Below are positions 53,225 to 61,867 of a stretch of 64,000 bases of DNA, one piece after another. Made by a program: the position numbers and the translations under genes. Numbering within the stretch: position 1 is the first letter of the stretch; each line of letters starts with the position of its first letter. This DNA comes from JBBPZA01 sp963728925. Lineage in GTDB: Bacteria; Actinomycetota; Thermoleophilia; Solirubrobacterales; Solirubrobacteraceae. The notes below the pieces were generated by a model. It saw nothing but the letters and a program-made list of their open reading frames with translations. It had not been told where the DNA came from and did no database searches. The DNA is taken from positions 62,001 to 126,000 of the forward strand of contig CAVSMB010000031.1 in assembly GCA_963728925.1 (NCBI GenBank), in the 5' to 3' direction.

Positions 53225-53766
53225 GCTCCCACCCCCTCGCTCATCGCCTTGGCCGCCTCGCGCGAGTGGTCGGCGGGCTCGGTGATCTGGCCGCCGTGGT
53301 GGGTCTTGGCCGCCTCCTGGACCGCGAGCACGATGTTGTGGTAGCCGGTGCAGCGGCAGAGGTTGCCCTCCAGGCCGCGACGGATCTCCTCCTCGGAGGG
53401 GTCGGGGTTGCGCTCGAGCAGGTCGGCGGCCGCCATGATCATCCCCGGGGTGCAGTAGCCGCACTGCAGGCCGTGCTTCTTCCAGAAGGCCTCCTGCAGC
53501 GGGTGCAGGCCGGCGTCGGTCCCCATGCCCTCGATGGTCGTGATCTGCGCGCCGTCGGCCTGGACGGCGAGCACGGTGCAGCTCTTGACCGACTCGCCGT
53601 CGAGGTGCACCGTGCAGGCGCCGCAGTTGGAGGTGTCGCAGCCAACGTGCGTGCCGGTGAGCCCGAGGCTGTCGCGGAGGAGGTGGACGAGCAGGAGCCG
53701 AGGTTCGACCAGGGCCTCCCGGTGCTCACCGTTGACGGTGACCCGGACCGCTACGGCTTGGCTCAT
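53221..53766 (-). CDS. coxS: Mo-hydroxylase small (2x[2Fe-2S]) subunit
   Basis: 181 residues. Plant-type [2Fe-2S] ligands C43/C48/C51 and C63 (GCDTSNCGACTV, SCTV), and the second cluster C102/C105 and C137/C139 (QCGYCTPG, CRCTGY). First gene of coxSLMDE-mobA-G. SD GGAGGGG about 5 nt before the ATG. The promoter must lie in the 104 bp shared with the divergent LLM gene. Confidence 0.95.
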
Positions 53767-53870
53767 CAATCCCCTCCCTCAAGGAGAACCAGTTACCGGA
53801 GCGACCAGGGTATACCCAGGAAGCTGGCGGCCACCACGCCCGCGCGCCCGGTTAGGCTGCGGCCGTCGCC

Positions 53871-54836
53871 ATGGCGCTCGGGGCCTTCATCTCCACCGGC
53901 CGGACGCTCGAAGCGGCGGTCGAGCGGGTTCGTCTTGCCGAGCAGCTCGGCTACGAGGCCGGCTACGTCACGCAGATCGCCGGGCGCGACGCCCTCACCG
54001 TGCTGGCCGCGTACGCGGGCGCGACCGAGCGCATCAGGCTGGGCACGGGCGTCGTGCCGATCTACACGCGCACCCCGGCCACGATGGCCCAGACGGCCGC
54101 GACCCTCGACGAGTACTCGGGCGGCCGGCTCAATCTCGGCCTCGGGGTCTCGCACCGGCCGGTGGTCGAGGGCTGGCACGGGCAGACGATCGACCGCCCG
54201 GTCCCCGAGATGCGCGAGTACGTGGGGATCGTCCGGGCGATCCTGCGGGGGGAGGACGCACCCCGGGACGCCGAGAAGTGGCGCACGGGGTTTCGCCTCG
54301 CGATGGAGCACCGCCCCGACCTGAAGATCCTCGTCGCCGCCCTCTCGCCCCGCATGCTGAGGCTCGCCGGCGAGGTGGCCGACGGCGTCGTCCTGTGGCT
54401 CTGCACACCGGACTACATCCGCGACGTCGTCGTCCCCGAGGTGGCCGAGGGACGCCGGCGCGCCGGGAAGGGGCTGGAGGCCTTCGACGTCGTCGCGGCC
54501 GTGCCCGCCGCCGCGACGGACGACCGCGGGGCCGCCTACGGCGCCATGCACTCAGACCTCATCCCCTACTTCGGCCTCCCGTTCTACCGCGCCATGCTCG
54601 ACCGCTCGGGCTTCGCGCCCGAGCTCGGCGCCTTCGACGCTGCCGGGGGCGAGCTCGACGGCATGCGCGAGGCGATCACCGACCGCTTCCTCGACGCCCT
54701 GACCGCCGTGGGCAGCGAGGACGAGGTGCAGGCCGGGGTGCAGCGCTACCTGAACGCGGGCGCGACGTCGCCCTGCGTCGGGCCGATCCCGCACACCGAC
54801 TTCGACGCAACGCTGCACGCGGCAGCCGGTCGCTAG
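53871..54836 (+). CDS. LLM-class (probably F420-dependent) oxidoreductase
   Basis: 321-residue luciferase-like monooxygenase fold: GYEAGYVTQIAGRDALTVLAA, RIRLGTGVVPIYTRTPATMAQTAATLDEYSGGRLNLGLGVSH. The LGTGVxPIYTRTP pattern is typical of actinobacterial LLM proteins using F420 rather than FMN, which fits fbiC at 10797. Substrate unknown. Divergent from cox and 10 nt ahead of moaA, so the pair is likely one transcript. Confidence 0.9.
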   Translation: MALGAFISTGRTLEAAVERVRLAEQLGYEAGYVTQIAGRDALTVLAAYAGATERIRLGTGVVPIYTRTPATMAQTAATLDEYSGGRLNLGLGVSHRPVVEGWHGQTIDRPVPEMREYVGIVRAILRGEDAPRDAEKWRTGFRLAMEHRPDLKILVAALSPRMLRLAGEVADGVVLWLCTPDYIRDVVVPEVAEGRRRAGKGLEAFDVVAAVPAAATDDRGAAYGAMHSDLIPYFGLPFYRAMLDRSGFAPELGAFDAAGGELDGMREAITDRFLDALTAVGSEDEVQAGVQRYLNAGATSPCVGPIPHTDFDATLHAAAGR

Positions 54837-54846
54837 CCTCTCCTCC

Positions 54847-55842
54847 ATGCCGCGCGAACCGCTCGTCGACGGGCACGGCCGCGCCATCGGCGACGTCCGC
54901 GTCTCGGTGACCGATCGCTGCAACTTCCGCTGCCAGTACTGCATGCCGGCGGAGGGCCTGCCTTGGCTCGAGCGCGAAGAGGTGCTCAGCTTCGAGGAGA
55001 TCGCCCGGCTGACCGGCCTGCTCGCCGACATGGGCGTCGGCGACGTGCGGCTGACGGGCGGCGAGCCGCTCGTGCGCCGCGAGTTCCCGCGGCTCGCCGC
55101 GATGCTCGCCTCGACCCCGGGAGTGCGGGAGGTCTCGGTCACCACCAACGGCTTCCTGCTCGAGCGCGACGCGGCGGCGCTCGTCGACGCCGGTGTCGAT
55201 CGCTTCAACGTCTCGATCGACTCGCTGCAGCGCGACCGCTTCTTCGAGATGACGCGCCGTGACGCGCTCCCGCGTGTGCTCGCCGGGCTCGAGGCGCTCG
55301 CCGCCTTCCCGGAGGCGCACCCGATCAAGGTCAACGCCGTGGCCATGCGCGGCTTCACCGAGGACGAGGCGCTGCCCTTCGCCCGCTTCGCGCGCGAGAA
55401 GCCCTACCAGGTCCGCTTCATCGAGTTCATGCCGCTCGACGCGGACCACACCTGGACGCACGACCAGGTGCTCACCGGCGACGAGATCCGCTCCGCGATC
55501 CACGCGGTGTGGCCGCTGGAGCCCGAGCCGCGCGAGCCCAGCGCGACCGCGCGCGTCTACCGCTTCGCCGACGGCCAGGGCCGCATCGGGTTCATCAACC
55601 CCGTCTCCGAGCCCTTCTGCGGGGACTGCAACCGCATCCGCCTGACCGCCGACGGGCGCCTGCGGACGTGCCTCTTCTCCTTGCAGGAGACCGACCTGCG
55701 CGCCTCGCTGCGCGACGGGGCGTCCGACGACGAGCTCGAGGGCGTGATCCGCGACGCGGTGTGGCGCAAGGAGCTCAAGCACCACGTCAACGACCCGGGC
55801 TTCGTGCAGCCGGTCCGGTCGATGTCGCGCATCGGCGGCTAG
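54847..55842 (+). CDS. moaA: GTP 3',8-cyclase (molybdenum cofactor biosynthesis)
   Basis: 331-residue radical-SAM enzyme, first step of molybdopterin synthesis. N-terminal cluster Cys25/29/32 in CNFRCQYC, C-terminal cluster Cys258/261/275 in CGDCNRIRLTADGRLRTC, and the essential C-terminal Gly-Gly. Supplies cofactor for the adjacent Mo-hydroxylase. Overall length normal. No obvious terminator before the DipZ tail. Confidence 0.95.
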   Translation: MPREPLVDGHGRAIGDVRVSVTDRCNFRCQYCMPAEGLPWLEREEVLSFEEIARLTGLLADMGVGDVRLTGGEPLVRREFPRLAAMLASTPGVREVSVTTNGFLLERDAAALVDAGVDRFNVSIDSLQRDRFFEMTRRDALPRVLAGLEALAAFPEAHPIKVNAVAMRGFTEDEALPFARFAREKPYQVRFIEFMPLDADHTWTHDQVLTGDEIRSAIHAVWPLEPEPREPSATARVYRFADGQGRIGFINPVSEPFCGDCNRIRLTADGRLRTCLFSLQETDLRASLRDGASDDELEGVIRDAVWRKELKHHVNDPGFVQPVRSMSRIGG

Positions 55843-55910
55843 CGCCGCGCCGGCGCACGACGAGCCCGCCGTCAAGGCGTGTCGCCCGCGGCGAAAGATC
55901 ACCCGATCAG

Positions 55911-56078
55911 GTGCGGGTCGACGGGCGCCCGGCCACCGCGACCGACGTGCGCGACGGGCGCCTCACCGTCCGCGGCCAGCGTCTCTATGAGCTGGTCGAC
56001 CTCCCGCGCACGGGCCGCCACCGGCTCGACGTGAGCGTCGCCCCAGGCGTGTCGGGCTACGCGTTCAGTGTCGGGTAG
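55911..56078 (+). pseudogene. DipZ-type C-terminal domain remnant
   Basis: The 55 residues from GTG 55911 (VRVDGRPATATDVRDGRLTV, QRLYELVDL, VSGYAFSVG) match the last quarter of the carbohydrate-binding-like tail of DipZ/thioredoxin-fold proteins (…RLYQLVR…PGVxAYAFTFG). The thioredoxin and membrane parts are absent and nothing coding precedes it, so it is a leftover 3' end. Confidence 0.7.
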
Positions 56079-56107
56079 GCGGCGCCGCCGGAGCCCGCAC
56101 GCGCGGA

Positions 56108-57040
56108 TCAGCCCTTCTCCGGCGCGCAGCCGTGGCCCTCGTCGAGCGGTCGACCGGCCACCGAGGCCAGCTCGGTGGCGACACGCTTGGCCGCCTGCTC
56201 GTCGCCCGCACGGGCGGCGACGGCGATCACGCAGGCGCGACGCCCACGCCCGGCGATGCCGTACTGCTCGGTGGTGATGCGCCCGTCCGGGCCGGCGCCG
56301 ACGCCGACCTTGTAGGCGAGCGGGACGCCGGCGGGAAGGGCCGTCCGCAGGCCCCAGTCCGAGCCGCTCAGGCGGCGCATGAGGGCGAGCACGAAGCGGG
56401 TGTCAGCCGCGCCGGCCAGGCGGCCCCGAGCCAGCGCACGGTGGACCTCGACTCCCTGCGCCAACGGCCAGACGGTCTGCCCGAGCCAGGTGAAGGTCCG
56501 GACGCCGTCGGGTCGCCGGGCGAGGACGCGGGTGGTGCCGTCGCCGCCGCGGCGCAGCGTCGCCTCGATCGCCTGCGCGGCGCGTTCCGGGCCCCCGAGT
56601 CCTCCGGCGAGCGCCAGGAACAACCGATTGGCCGCGTCGTTGTCGCTCACCGTGATCGTCGCCGTCGCGTCGGCGCGCTCGCCGGCGGTCAGCGCGGCGA
56701 CGCCCGACGCGCGTCCCCGCTCGCTCGCCGCCCAGCGCAGGAAGGCGACCAGCAGCGGGACCTTGATCGTGCTCCACGCGCGCGGGGCGCGGAGCGGTCC
56801 GGTGGCGGCGACGGGGCCGCCGGCAACCGAGACGATGGCCGCCCCGCCCTCCCCGCGGCGCGCAACGTCGCCCAGGTCGCCCAGCAGCGCCGGCCCCGGT
56901 CGCCAGGGGCGTCCCGCCGGCCTCGTGGCGGGGGAGCCCGCCGGCGCGCTCGCGGTCGCCGGCGCGGTCCTCGGCGTGGTCGTGCTCTCCTCGGTCGCCG
57001 GCTCGCCGCCGGAGCCGCACGCGGCGGCCGGAGCGGCCAC
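56108..57040 (-). CDS. secreted serine hydrolase lipoprotein (class A beta-lactamase fold)
   Basis: Active-site motifs of class A serine beta-lactamase/PBP-like proteins: SxxK as STIK, SDN as SDNDAAN, and KTG-like KVG. Not a typical resistance enzyme: KVG replaces KTG and the omega-loop Glu is not evident. A lipobox AAAC and hydrophobic stretch LLLTALAVAAP precede it, but the first ATG/GTG/TTG (GTG 57040) lies inside that stretch; a CTG at 57094 would give a complete signal peptide (IHLDRRRPVLLLTALAVAA). The gene overlaps the kinase 3' end if CTG is used. Confidence 0.8.
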   Translation of the reverse strand: MAAPAAACGSGGEPATEESTTTPRTAPATASAPAGSPATRPAGRPWRPGPALLGDLGDVARRGEGGAAIVSVAGGPVAATGPLRAPRAWSTIKVPLLVAFLRWAASERGRASGVAALTAGERADATATITVSDNDAANRLFLALAGGLGGPERAAQAIEATLRRGGDGTTRVLARRPDGVRTFTWLGQTVWPLAQGVEVHRALARGRLAGAADTRFVLALMRRLSGSDWGLRTALPAGVPLAYKVGVGAGPDGRITTEQYGIAGRGRRACVIAVAARAGDEQAAKRVATELASVAGRPLDEGHGCAPEKG

Positions 57041-57051
57041 CGCGAGCGCCG

Positions 57052-58704
57052 TCAGCAGGAGGACTGGACGGCGTCGATCGAGGTGAATCGCCAGCCCTCC
57101 CCCTCACGGCGCAGCCCGAAGCCGATGTCGTCGGAGGAACCACCGGTGGAGTAGGTCGAGCGGACCTGGGCGGTATCGCCCGAGACGTCGATGTCGTCGT
57201 CGCTGGTCTGCAGGCTGTAGGGCCCGCTGCCCTGGGCGAACTGGCTGCGGTAGGCCTCGACGACCTCGGCGCGCCCGGACTGCGTGCAGTCGGGGGTGCC
57301 GCGCCCCTCGCGCTGAACGTCGGCGGTCATGAGCCCGCCGAGGGCGTCGGCGTCCTTGGCCGTGAAGTCGTTCGCGTAGTCGTCCAGTACGGAACGGATC
57401 GCCTGGCGGTCGGCCGAGGAGGCGCCTCCCTGCGGCGGCGGCGCCGGCGTGGCGGCATCGGGCTGGGTCGTCGGGGGCTCGGTCACGGTGACGGTTGAGG
57501 GCTCGGTGTCGGACTTGGGACTGGTATCCCGCGCCACGCTGCCCGTCGTGGTGGCGCCGGAGCCTCCGTCGTCGTCGCCGAGCAGCACGGCGGCCAGCGC
57601 GCCGCCGGCGAGGAGCACGGCCACGAGCGCGACCAGCGCCCCGATGAGGGGGCCGCGGCCGCGGCGCCCGCCAGGTAGCGGATCTGTCGGGCGATCGGGA
57701 CCGCGCGGCGGCGGCGAGCCGGGCGGCGGGTAGCCGAGGCCTGCCGCGACCGGCGGCGGGCCGGGCGATGCGAACCCCGGTCCGGCCGTGACCGGGGGCC
57801 GCCCGCCCGCGATCGCACCGCTGGCGATCACCGTCTCGGGACCCTCGGGGGGGCGGCCGGCGAGCGCGGCGGTCGCGGCCCGGCCGAGATCGCCCGCGGA
57901 GGGCTGGCGCGCGGCGGGCTCCTTGGAGAGCGCGCGGACGACCACCGCGTCGAGCGACGGGCTGAGCGACGGCACGATCGCCCGTGGCGGCGGTGGCGGC
58001 TCGGAGACGTGCGCGTAGAGCTTGGCCACGTCCGAGGCGCGCGGGAACGGCACGCGCCCGGTCAACGCTTCGAAGAGCACGCAGCCCAGCGAGTAGACGT
58101 CGGCGCGCCCGTCCACCTGCTCCCCGCGGCACTGCTCGGGCGCGATGTAGTCCAGCGTCCCGACGAACTCCCCCGTCTGCGTGAGCCCCGCGGCGTCGGC
58201 CAGCTTGGTGAGGCCGAAGTCGGTCAGGTAGGCGTGCTCGTCGGGCTGTCCGGGCCGCGCGATGAGGATGTTCGCCGGCTTGACGTCGCGGTGAACGAGG
58301 CGGCGCGCGTGGGCGGCGTCGAGGCCCGCGGCGGCCTGGCCGACGATACGCGCCGCGCGCTCGGGGTCCAGCGCGCCCTCACGGGCGATCAGCTCGCGCA
58401 GGTCGCTGCCCTCGATGAGCCGCATGGCGATGTAGAGGACGCCGCCGGCCTCTCCCGCCTCGTACACCGGCAGCACGTTCGGGTGCTCGATGCTCGCGGC
58501 CCGCCGCGACTCGTCGACGAAGCGCGCCCGGAAGTCAGGGTCGGTCGCACGCTCGGGGTTGAGCACCTTGACCGCCACCGTGCGGCCGAGGCGCAGGTCC
58601 GTCGCCCGGTAGACCGTGCCCATCCCGCCGCGGCCGAGCAGGCCCTCGATGCGGTAGCCGGGGATGTCCACCGGTTGCGACGACACACCGCCCCCTCCGG
58701 TCAC
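57052..58704 (-). CDS. PknB-like membrane Ser/Thr kinase with extracellular NTF2-like domain
   Basis: 550 residues. Kinase domain about residues 16-275: GRGGMG loop, catalytic HRDVKPAN, metal-binding TDFG. Then a Pro-rich juxtamembrane stretch, one membrane helix around residues 355-377 (GPLIGALVALVAVLLAGGAL), a Thr/Ser linker, and an extracellular domain with the NTF2/SnoaL pattern (DYANDFTAKDADALGGLM). Signal transduction from the cell surface. GTG overlaps the crotonase-fold gene stop (GTGA). Confidence 0.93.
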   Translation of the reverse strand: MTGGGGVSSQPVDIPGYRIEGLLGRGGMGTVYRATDLRLGRTVAVKVLNPERATDPDFRARFVDESRRAASIEHPNVLPVYEAGEAGGVLYIAMRLIEGSDLRELIAREGALDPERAARIVGQAAAGLDAAHARRLVHRDVKPANILIARPGQPDEHAYLTDFGLTKLADAAGLTQTGEFVGTLDYIAPEQCRGEQVDGRADVYSLGCVLFEALTGRVPFPRASDVAKLYAHVSEPPPPPRAIVPSLSPSLDAVVVRALSKEPAARQPSAGDLGRAATAALAGRPPEGPETVIASGAIAGGRPPVTAGPGFASPGPPPVAAGLGYPPPGSPPPRGPDRPTDPLPGGRRGRGPLIGALVALVAVLLAGGALAAVLLGDDDGGSGATTTGSVARDTSPKSDTEPSTVTVTEPPTTQPDAATPAPPPQGGASSADRQAIRSVLDDYANDFTAKDADALGGLMTADVQREGRGTPDCTQSGRAEVVEAYRSQFAQGSGPYSLQTSDDDIDVSGDTAQVRSTYSTGGSSDDIGFGLRREGEGWRFTSIDAVQSSC

Positions 58705-59573
58705 GGCCCGGCCATGGCCGGACCCTGGCCGTAGTCGCCGAACGGGCGGTCGCGATCGGCCACCGCGCCGCGGACGTCCTCGAGCCCGCGGCGGGTGAAG
58801 GCCGCGCCCTCGGGCGTGTGCCGGGCGGCCCCGTCGAGCAGCGTCCCGATGAGCTGTGTCACGCGCAGGCCCATCTGCTCATAGCTCTGGTTGACCAGCA
58901 GCTTCATCATGTGGAGCTGGTTGGCGGGCAGGCGCGCGACGCGCTGCGCGAGCGCCAGGCCCGCCTCGTCGAGACGCTCAAGGGGCACCGCCTCGGACGC
59001 CAGGCCCCACGCGACGGCGGTCCGGCCGTCGATCGCGTCGCCGGTGAGCAGCAGGCGCTTGGCCCGCTCCAGCCCCAGCCGGTACACCCACATGGCGCTC
59101 GCCGGAGAGCCCCAGACGCGCGCCGGCGGGTAGCCGATGCGGCAGTCCTCGTCGCAGACGATGAGGTCGGAGCACAGCGCGAAGTCCGTTCCGCCGGCGA
59201 CGCAGAAGCGGTGCACCTGGGCGATCACCGGCGTCGGCGAGCGCCACAGCTCCATGTAGGCGTCCACGAACCGCGACATCCCCTGGTAGTCGACGATCGG
59301 GTCCCACTCCGCGCCCTCGGCGCCGGTCATCCACTCCGAGCCCCAGCCGATGTCGTAGCCCGCGCAGAACACCCGACCGGCGCCACGGAGCCGCACGGCG
59401 CGGACCTCCGGGTCCGCCTGGGCGCGCCGCAGACCGGCGAGAAGGTCCTCGACGAGCTCGGGAACGATCGTGTTCAGGCGCTCGGGCCGGTTGAGGGTGA
59501 GCGTCACGACGCCACCCTGCTCGGGCTCGTAGAGCACCGTCGGCGCCCGCGGGGACGGCTCGGCCGTGTTCAT
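58701..59573 (-). CDS. enoyl-CoA hydratase/isomerase-family (crotonase-fold) protein
   Basis: 290 residues with crotonase fold: oxyanion-hole motifs RGAGRVFCAGYDI and HRFCVAGGTDFALCSDL. The two Glu residues of true enoyl-CoA hydratases (GxE and the QPE) are not there: the first is GTD and the second region reads YPPARVWGS. It is therefore unlikely to hydrate enoyl-CoA in the standard way and may catalyse another crotonase reaction. First gene of the operon ending in kinase and serine hydrolase. Confidence 0.85.
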   Translation of the reverse strand: MNTAEPSPRAPTVLYEPEQGGVVTLTLNRPERLNTIVPELVEDLLAGLRRAQADPEVRAVRLRGAGRVFCAGYDIGWGSEWMTGAEGAEWDPIVDYQGMSRFVDAYMELWRSPTPVIAQVHRFCVAGGTDFALCSDLIVCDEDCRIGYPPARVWGSPASAMWVYRLGLERAKRLLLTGDAIDGRTAVAWGLASEAVPLERLDEAGLALAQRVARLPANQLHMMKLLVNQSYEQMGLRVTQLIGTLLDGAARHTPEGAAFTRRGLEDVRGAVADRDRPFGDYGQGPAMAGP

Positions 59574-59618
59574 CTCGAGACGCGGTCCACCTGGATGGGC
59601 AGCATAGAATGAGCCGCT

Positions 59619-60191
59619 ATGGAGGGGTCAACGGAACAAGGAACGGTTCGGAGCTGGCTGCGCTGCTACCGCTGCTGGTCGACGAACCTCGAGGTGCAGG
59701 TCCACTACGAGGGGATCCACAAGCTCGATCCGGAGACCGGCGAGCGCGCCGAGGTCGTCGACGAGATGCAGGAAGCCGTCGTGCAGTGCCTGGAGTGCAT
59801 GCACGACCAGCCCCATCTCGGGTTCCACAACGGCCGCGTCGAGCCGATCGAGGACCGCTGGGAGCGCATGATCGCCGGCACGCCGTGGGTCGCGTCGTGC
59901 ACGGTCACGGTGGACGCCGAGGACGTCGAGAGCTGCTCGGGGCCCGAGGCGGGCGACGCGCTCTCCTTCGCGGCCTTCGGCGACAACGGGACGCGCGAGT
60001 TCTTCACCCACGTGCGCTTCCACAAGCACGAGGACGACGACATCGTCGTGCACCTGCTCGTCGAGCTCTACTCGCGCTCGGCCGAGGAAGCGACAGACGT
60101 GCTCGAAGCGGCCGCCCGGGGCGCGCTGGCCATCACCTCGCTCGCCGAGGAGTCACGGCCCCCGGCCGCCTCGGCAGACGACCCGCACTAG
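59619..60191 (+). CDS. hypothetical protein with zinc-ribbon-like Cys pairs
   Basis: 190 residues. Two CxxC pairs, CYRC near the N-terminus and CLEC ~45 residues later, resemble a zinc ribbon; the rest is an acidic alpha/beta domain (VHLLVELYSRSAEEATDVL). No homologue recognised. ATG 59619 is consistent with spacing from the divergent crotonase gene. Followed after 11 nt by the spermidine-synthase-like gene, so perhaps one transcript. Confidence 0.7.
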   Translation: MEGSTEQGTVRSWLRCYRCWSTNLEVQVHYEGIHKLDPETGERAEVVDEMQEAVVQCLECMHDQPHLGFHNGRVEPIEDRWERMIAGTPWVASCTVTVDAEDVESCSGPEAGDALSFAAFGDNGTREFFTHVRFHKHEDDDIVVHLLVELYSRSAEEATDVLEAAARGALAITSLAEESRPPAASADDPH

Positions 60192-60202
60192 GGCCGCGTC
60201 CC

Positions 60203-61714
60203 GTGGCGACAGGCCGTCTCGCGCCGTCGCTCGCCCTTCTCGTCGCCGCCGCCGGCGCCGCGACGTTGATCGCCGAGATCGCCGCCGCCAGGCTGCTCGC
60301 GCCGTTCTTCGGCGCCTCGACCTTCATCTGGGCCAACACCATCGCGGTCGTGCTGCTCGCGCTGAGCGCGGGCTACGCGCTCGGGGGGCGCATGGCCGAC
60401 CGGCGGCCGCGCGAGCGCGACCTGCGCGCGGCGGTGCTCGCCGCCGCCGTCCTGCTCGCGCTGGTGCCCTTCGCCGGCGAGCCCTTCCTGCGCGTGGCCG
60501 CGACCGCCTTCGACGAGATCCAGGCCGGCGCGTTCATCGCCTCGCTGGTGGCGGTGCTCGTGCTCGCCGCCGTGCCGCTGGCGCTCCTGGGCACGGTCGG
60601 GCCGTGGGCCGTGCGGCTCGCCACGCCCTCGGTGAGCGCCTCGGGCCGCTCGGCCGGCCGCCTCTACGCGCTCTCGACGCTCGGCAGCCTCGCCGGCACG
60701 TTCCTCGCCGCGCTCCTGCTCGTCCCCCAGCTCGGCACGCAGCGCACCTTCGTTCTCGCCGCCGCGGGCCTCGCCCTCGCCGCCGCAGCCAGCGGCCTGC
60801 CGCGAGTCGCGCTGCTCGTCCCCGTGGGGCTCGCCGCCCTGCTTGCCGTGCCGGCCGGGATCACCCGTGCACCGCCCGGCGGAGCGCGCGTGCTGCTCGA
60901 GCGCGAGACGCCCTACCAGTACGTCCGCGTCGAGCAGGCCGGCGACGAGCGCCGCCTGATCCTCAACGAGGGCCGCGCGATCCACTCTGTGTGGCGGCCG
61001 GGAACGGTCCTCACCGGCGACTATTGGGACGGCTACCTCGTGATCCCCCTCGCCACCCGCGCGGCGCCCCCGCGGAGCGTGGCGATGCTCGGCAACGCAG
61101 GCGGGACGGTCGCGCGCGGCTACGGTCGCTACTTCCCGGCCACCCGCTTCGACGGTGTGGAGATCGACGCCCGGCTGAGCGCCATCGGCCGCGACTGGTT
61201 CGGAATGACCGGGCGAAACCTCCACACCTACGCCCAGGACGCCCGGCCGTTCCTGGAGGCCGCGACCCGCCGCTACGACGTGATCGGCGTCGACGCCTAC
61301 CGCCAGCCCTACATCCCGTTCTACCTGGCGACGCGCGAGTTCTTCGCGCTCGCCCGCGACCGCCTCAGCCCGGATGGGATGATCGTCGTGAACGTCGGCC
61401 ATCCGGCCAGTGAAGACCGCCTCGAGCAGGCCCTCACGGCGACCGCCCGGGCAGCCGGCCTCGACGTGGTTCGCTTCCCGGTGCAGGACACCAACACGCT
61501 GCTCGTGGCCTCGCGCCGGCCGCTCGACCCGCGCGCGATCGCGCGACGCGCCGGCGCGCTTCCGCCAGCCCTGCGGCCGCTCGCGCGCAGGACCGCCGCG
61601 ACAGGCCGCCCCGGCTTGCGAGGCGGGGCGGTGTGGACCGACGACCGGGCGCCCGTCGAGTGGCTCGTGGACACCTCGATCGTCCGGTACGCCGCGAGCG
61701 ACAGCAGTCGATGA
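60203..61714 (+). CDS. fused membrane/spermidine-synthase-like protein
   Basis: 503 residues: six to seven membrane helices (residues ~8-215), then a spermidine-synthase-like Rossmann domain with AMLGNAGGTVARGYGRYF (SAM-type loop), FDGVEIDARL and VIGVDAYRQPYIPFYL. In such fusions a polyamine aminopropyl-transferase-like or methyltransferase activity is assumed; the usual catalytic Asp pair is only partly matched. GTG start; the stop overlaps the methyltransferase stub (ATGA). Confidence 0.82.
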   Translation: MATGRLAPSLALLVAAAGAATLIAEIAAARLLAPFFGASTFIWANTIAVVLLALSAGYALGGRMADRRPRERDLRAAVLAAAVLLALVPFAGEPFLRVAATAFDEIQAGAFIASLVAVLVLAAVPLALLGTVGPWAVRLATPSVSASGRSAGRLYALSTLGSLAGTFLAALLLVPQLGTQRTFVLAAAGLALAAAASGLPRVALLVPVGLAALLAVPAGITRAPPGGARVLLERETPYQYVRVEQAGDERRLILNEGRAIHSVWRPGTVLTGDYWDGYLVIPLATRAAPPRSVAMLGNAGGTVARGYGRYFPATRFDGVEIDARLSAIGRDWFGMTGRNLHTYAQDARPFLEAATRRYDVIGVDAYRQPYIPFYLATREFFALARDRLSPDGMIVVNVGHPASEDRLEQALTATARAAGLDVVRFPVQDTNTLLVASRRPLDPRAIARRAGALPPALRPLARRTAATGRPGLRGGAVWTDDRAPVEWLVDTSIVRYAASDSSR

Positions 61715-61827
61715 AGCGCGAGTGGCTGCAGACCAATCGTGCGATGTGGGACGAGCGGGTGCCGATCCACGTGGCCAGCGAGTTCTACGACGTCGAGCGC
61801 TTCGTCCTGCTGGCCACCTCCCGCTGA
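61711..61827 (+). pseudogene. class I SAM methyltransferase N-terminal stub
   Basis: 38 codons from an ATG that overlaps the previous stop as ATGA. NRAMWDERVPIHVASEFYDVE is the start of actinobacterial class I methyltransferases (NRxxWDERAxxHxxSxFYDVxxF). It ends abruptly after FVLLATSR, before the SAM-binding glycine loop. The gene appears truncated, leaving only the translationally coupled head. Confidence 0.75.
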
Positions 61828-61867
61828 GCGCGACCGCGGCGCGGGATCGTCATCTAGGCTCGCCGGC

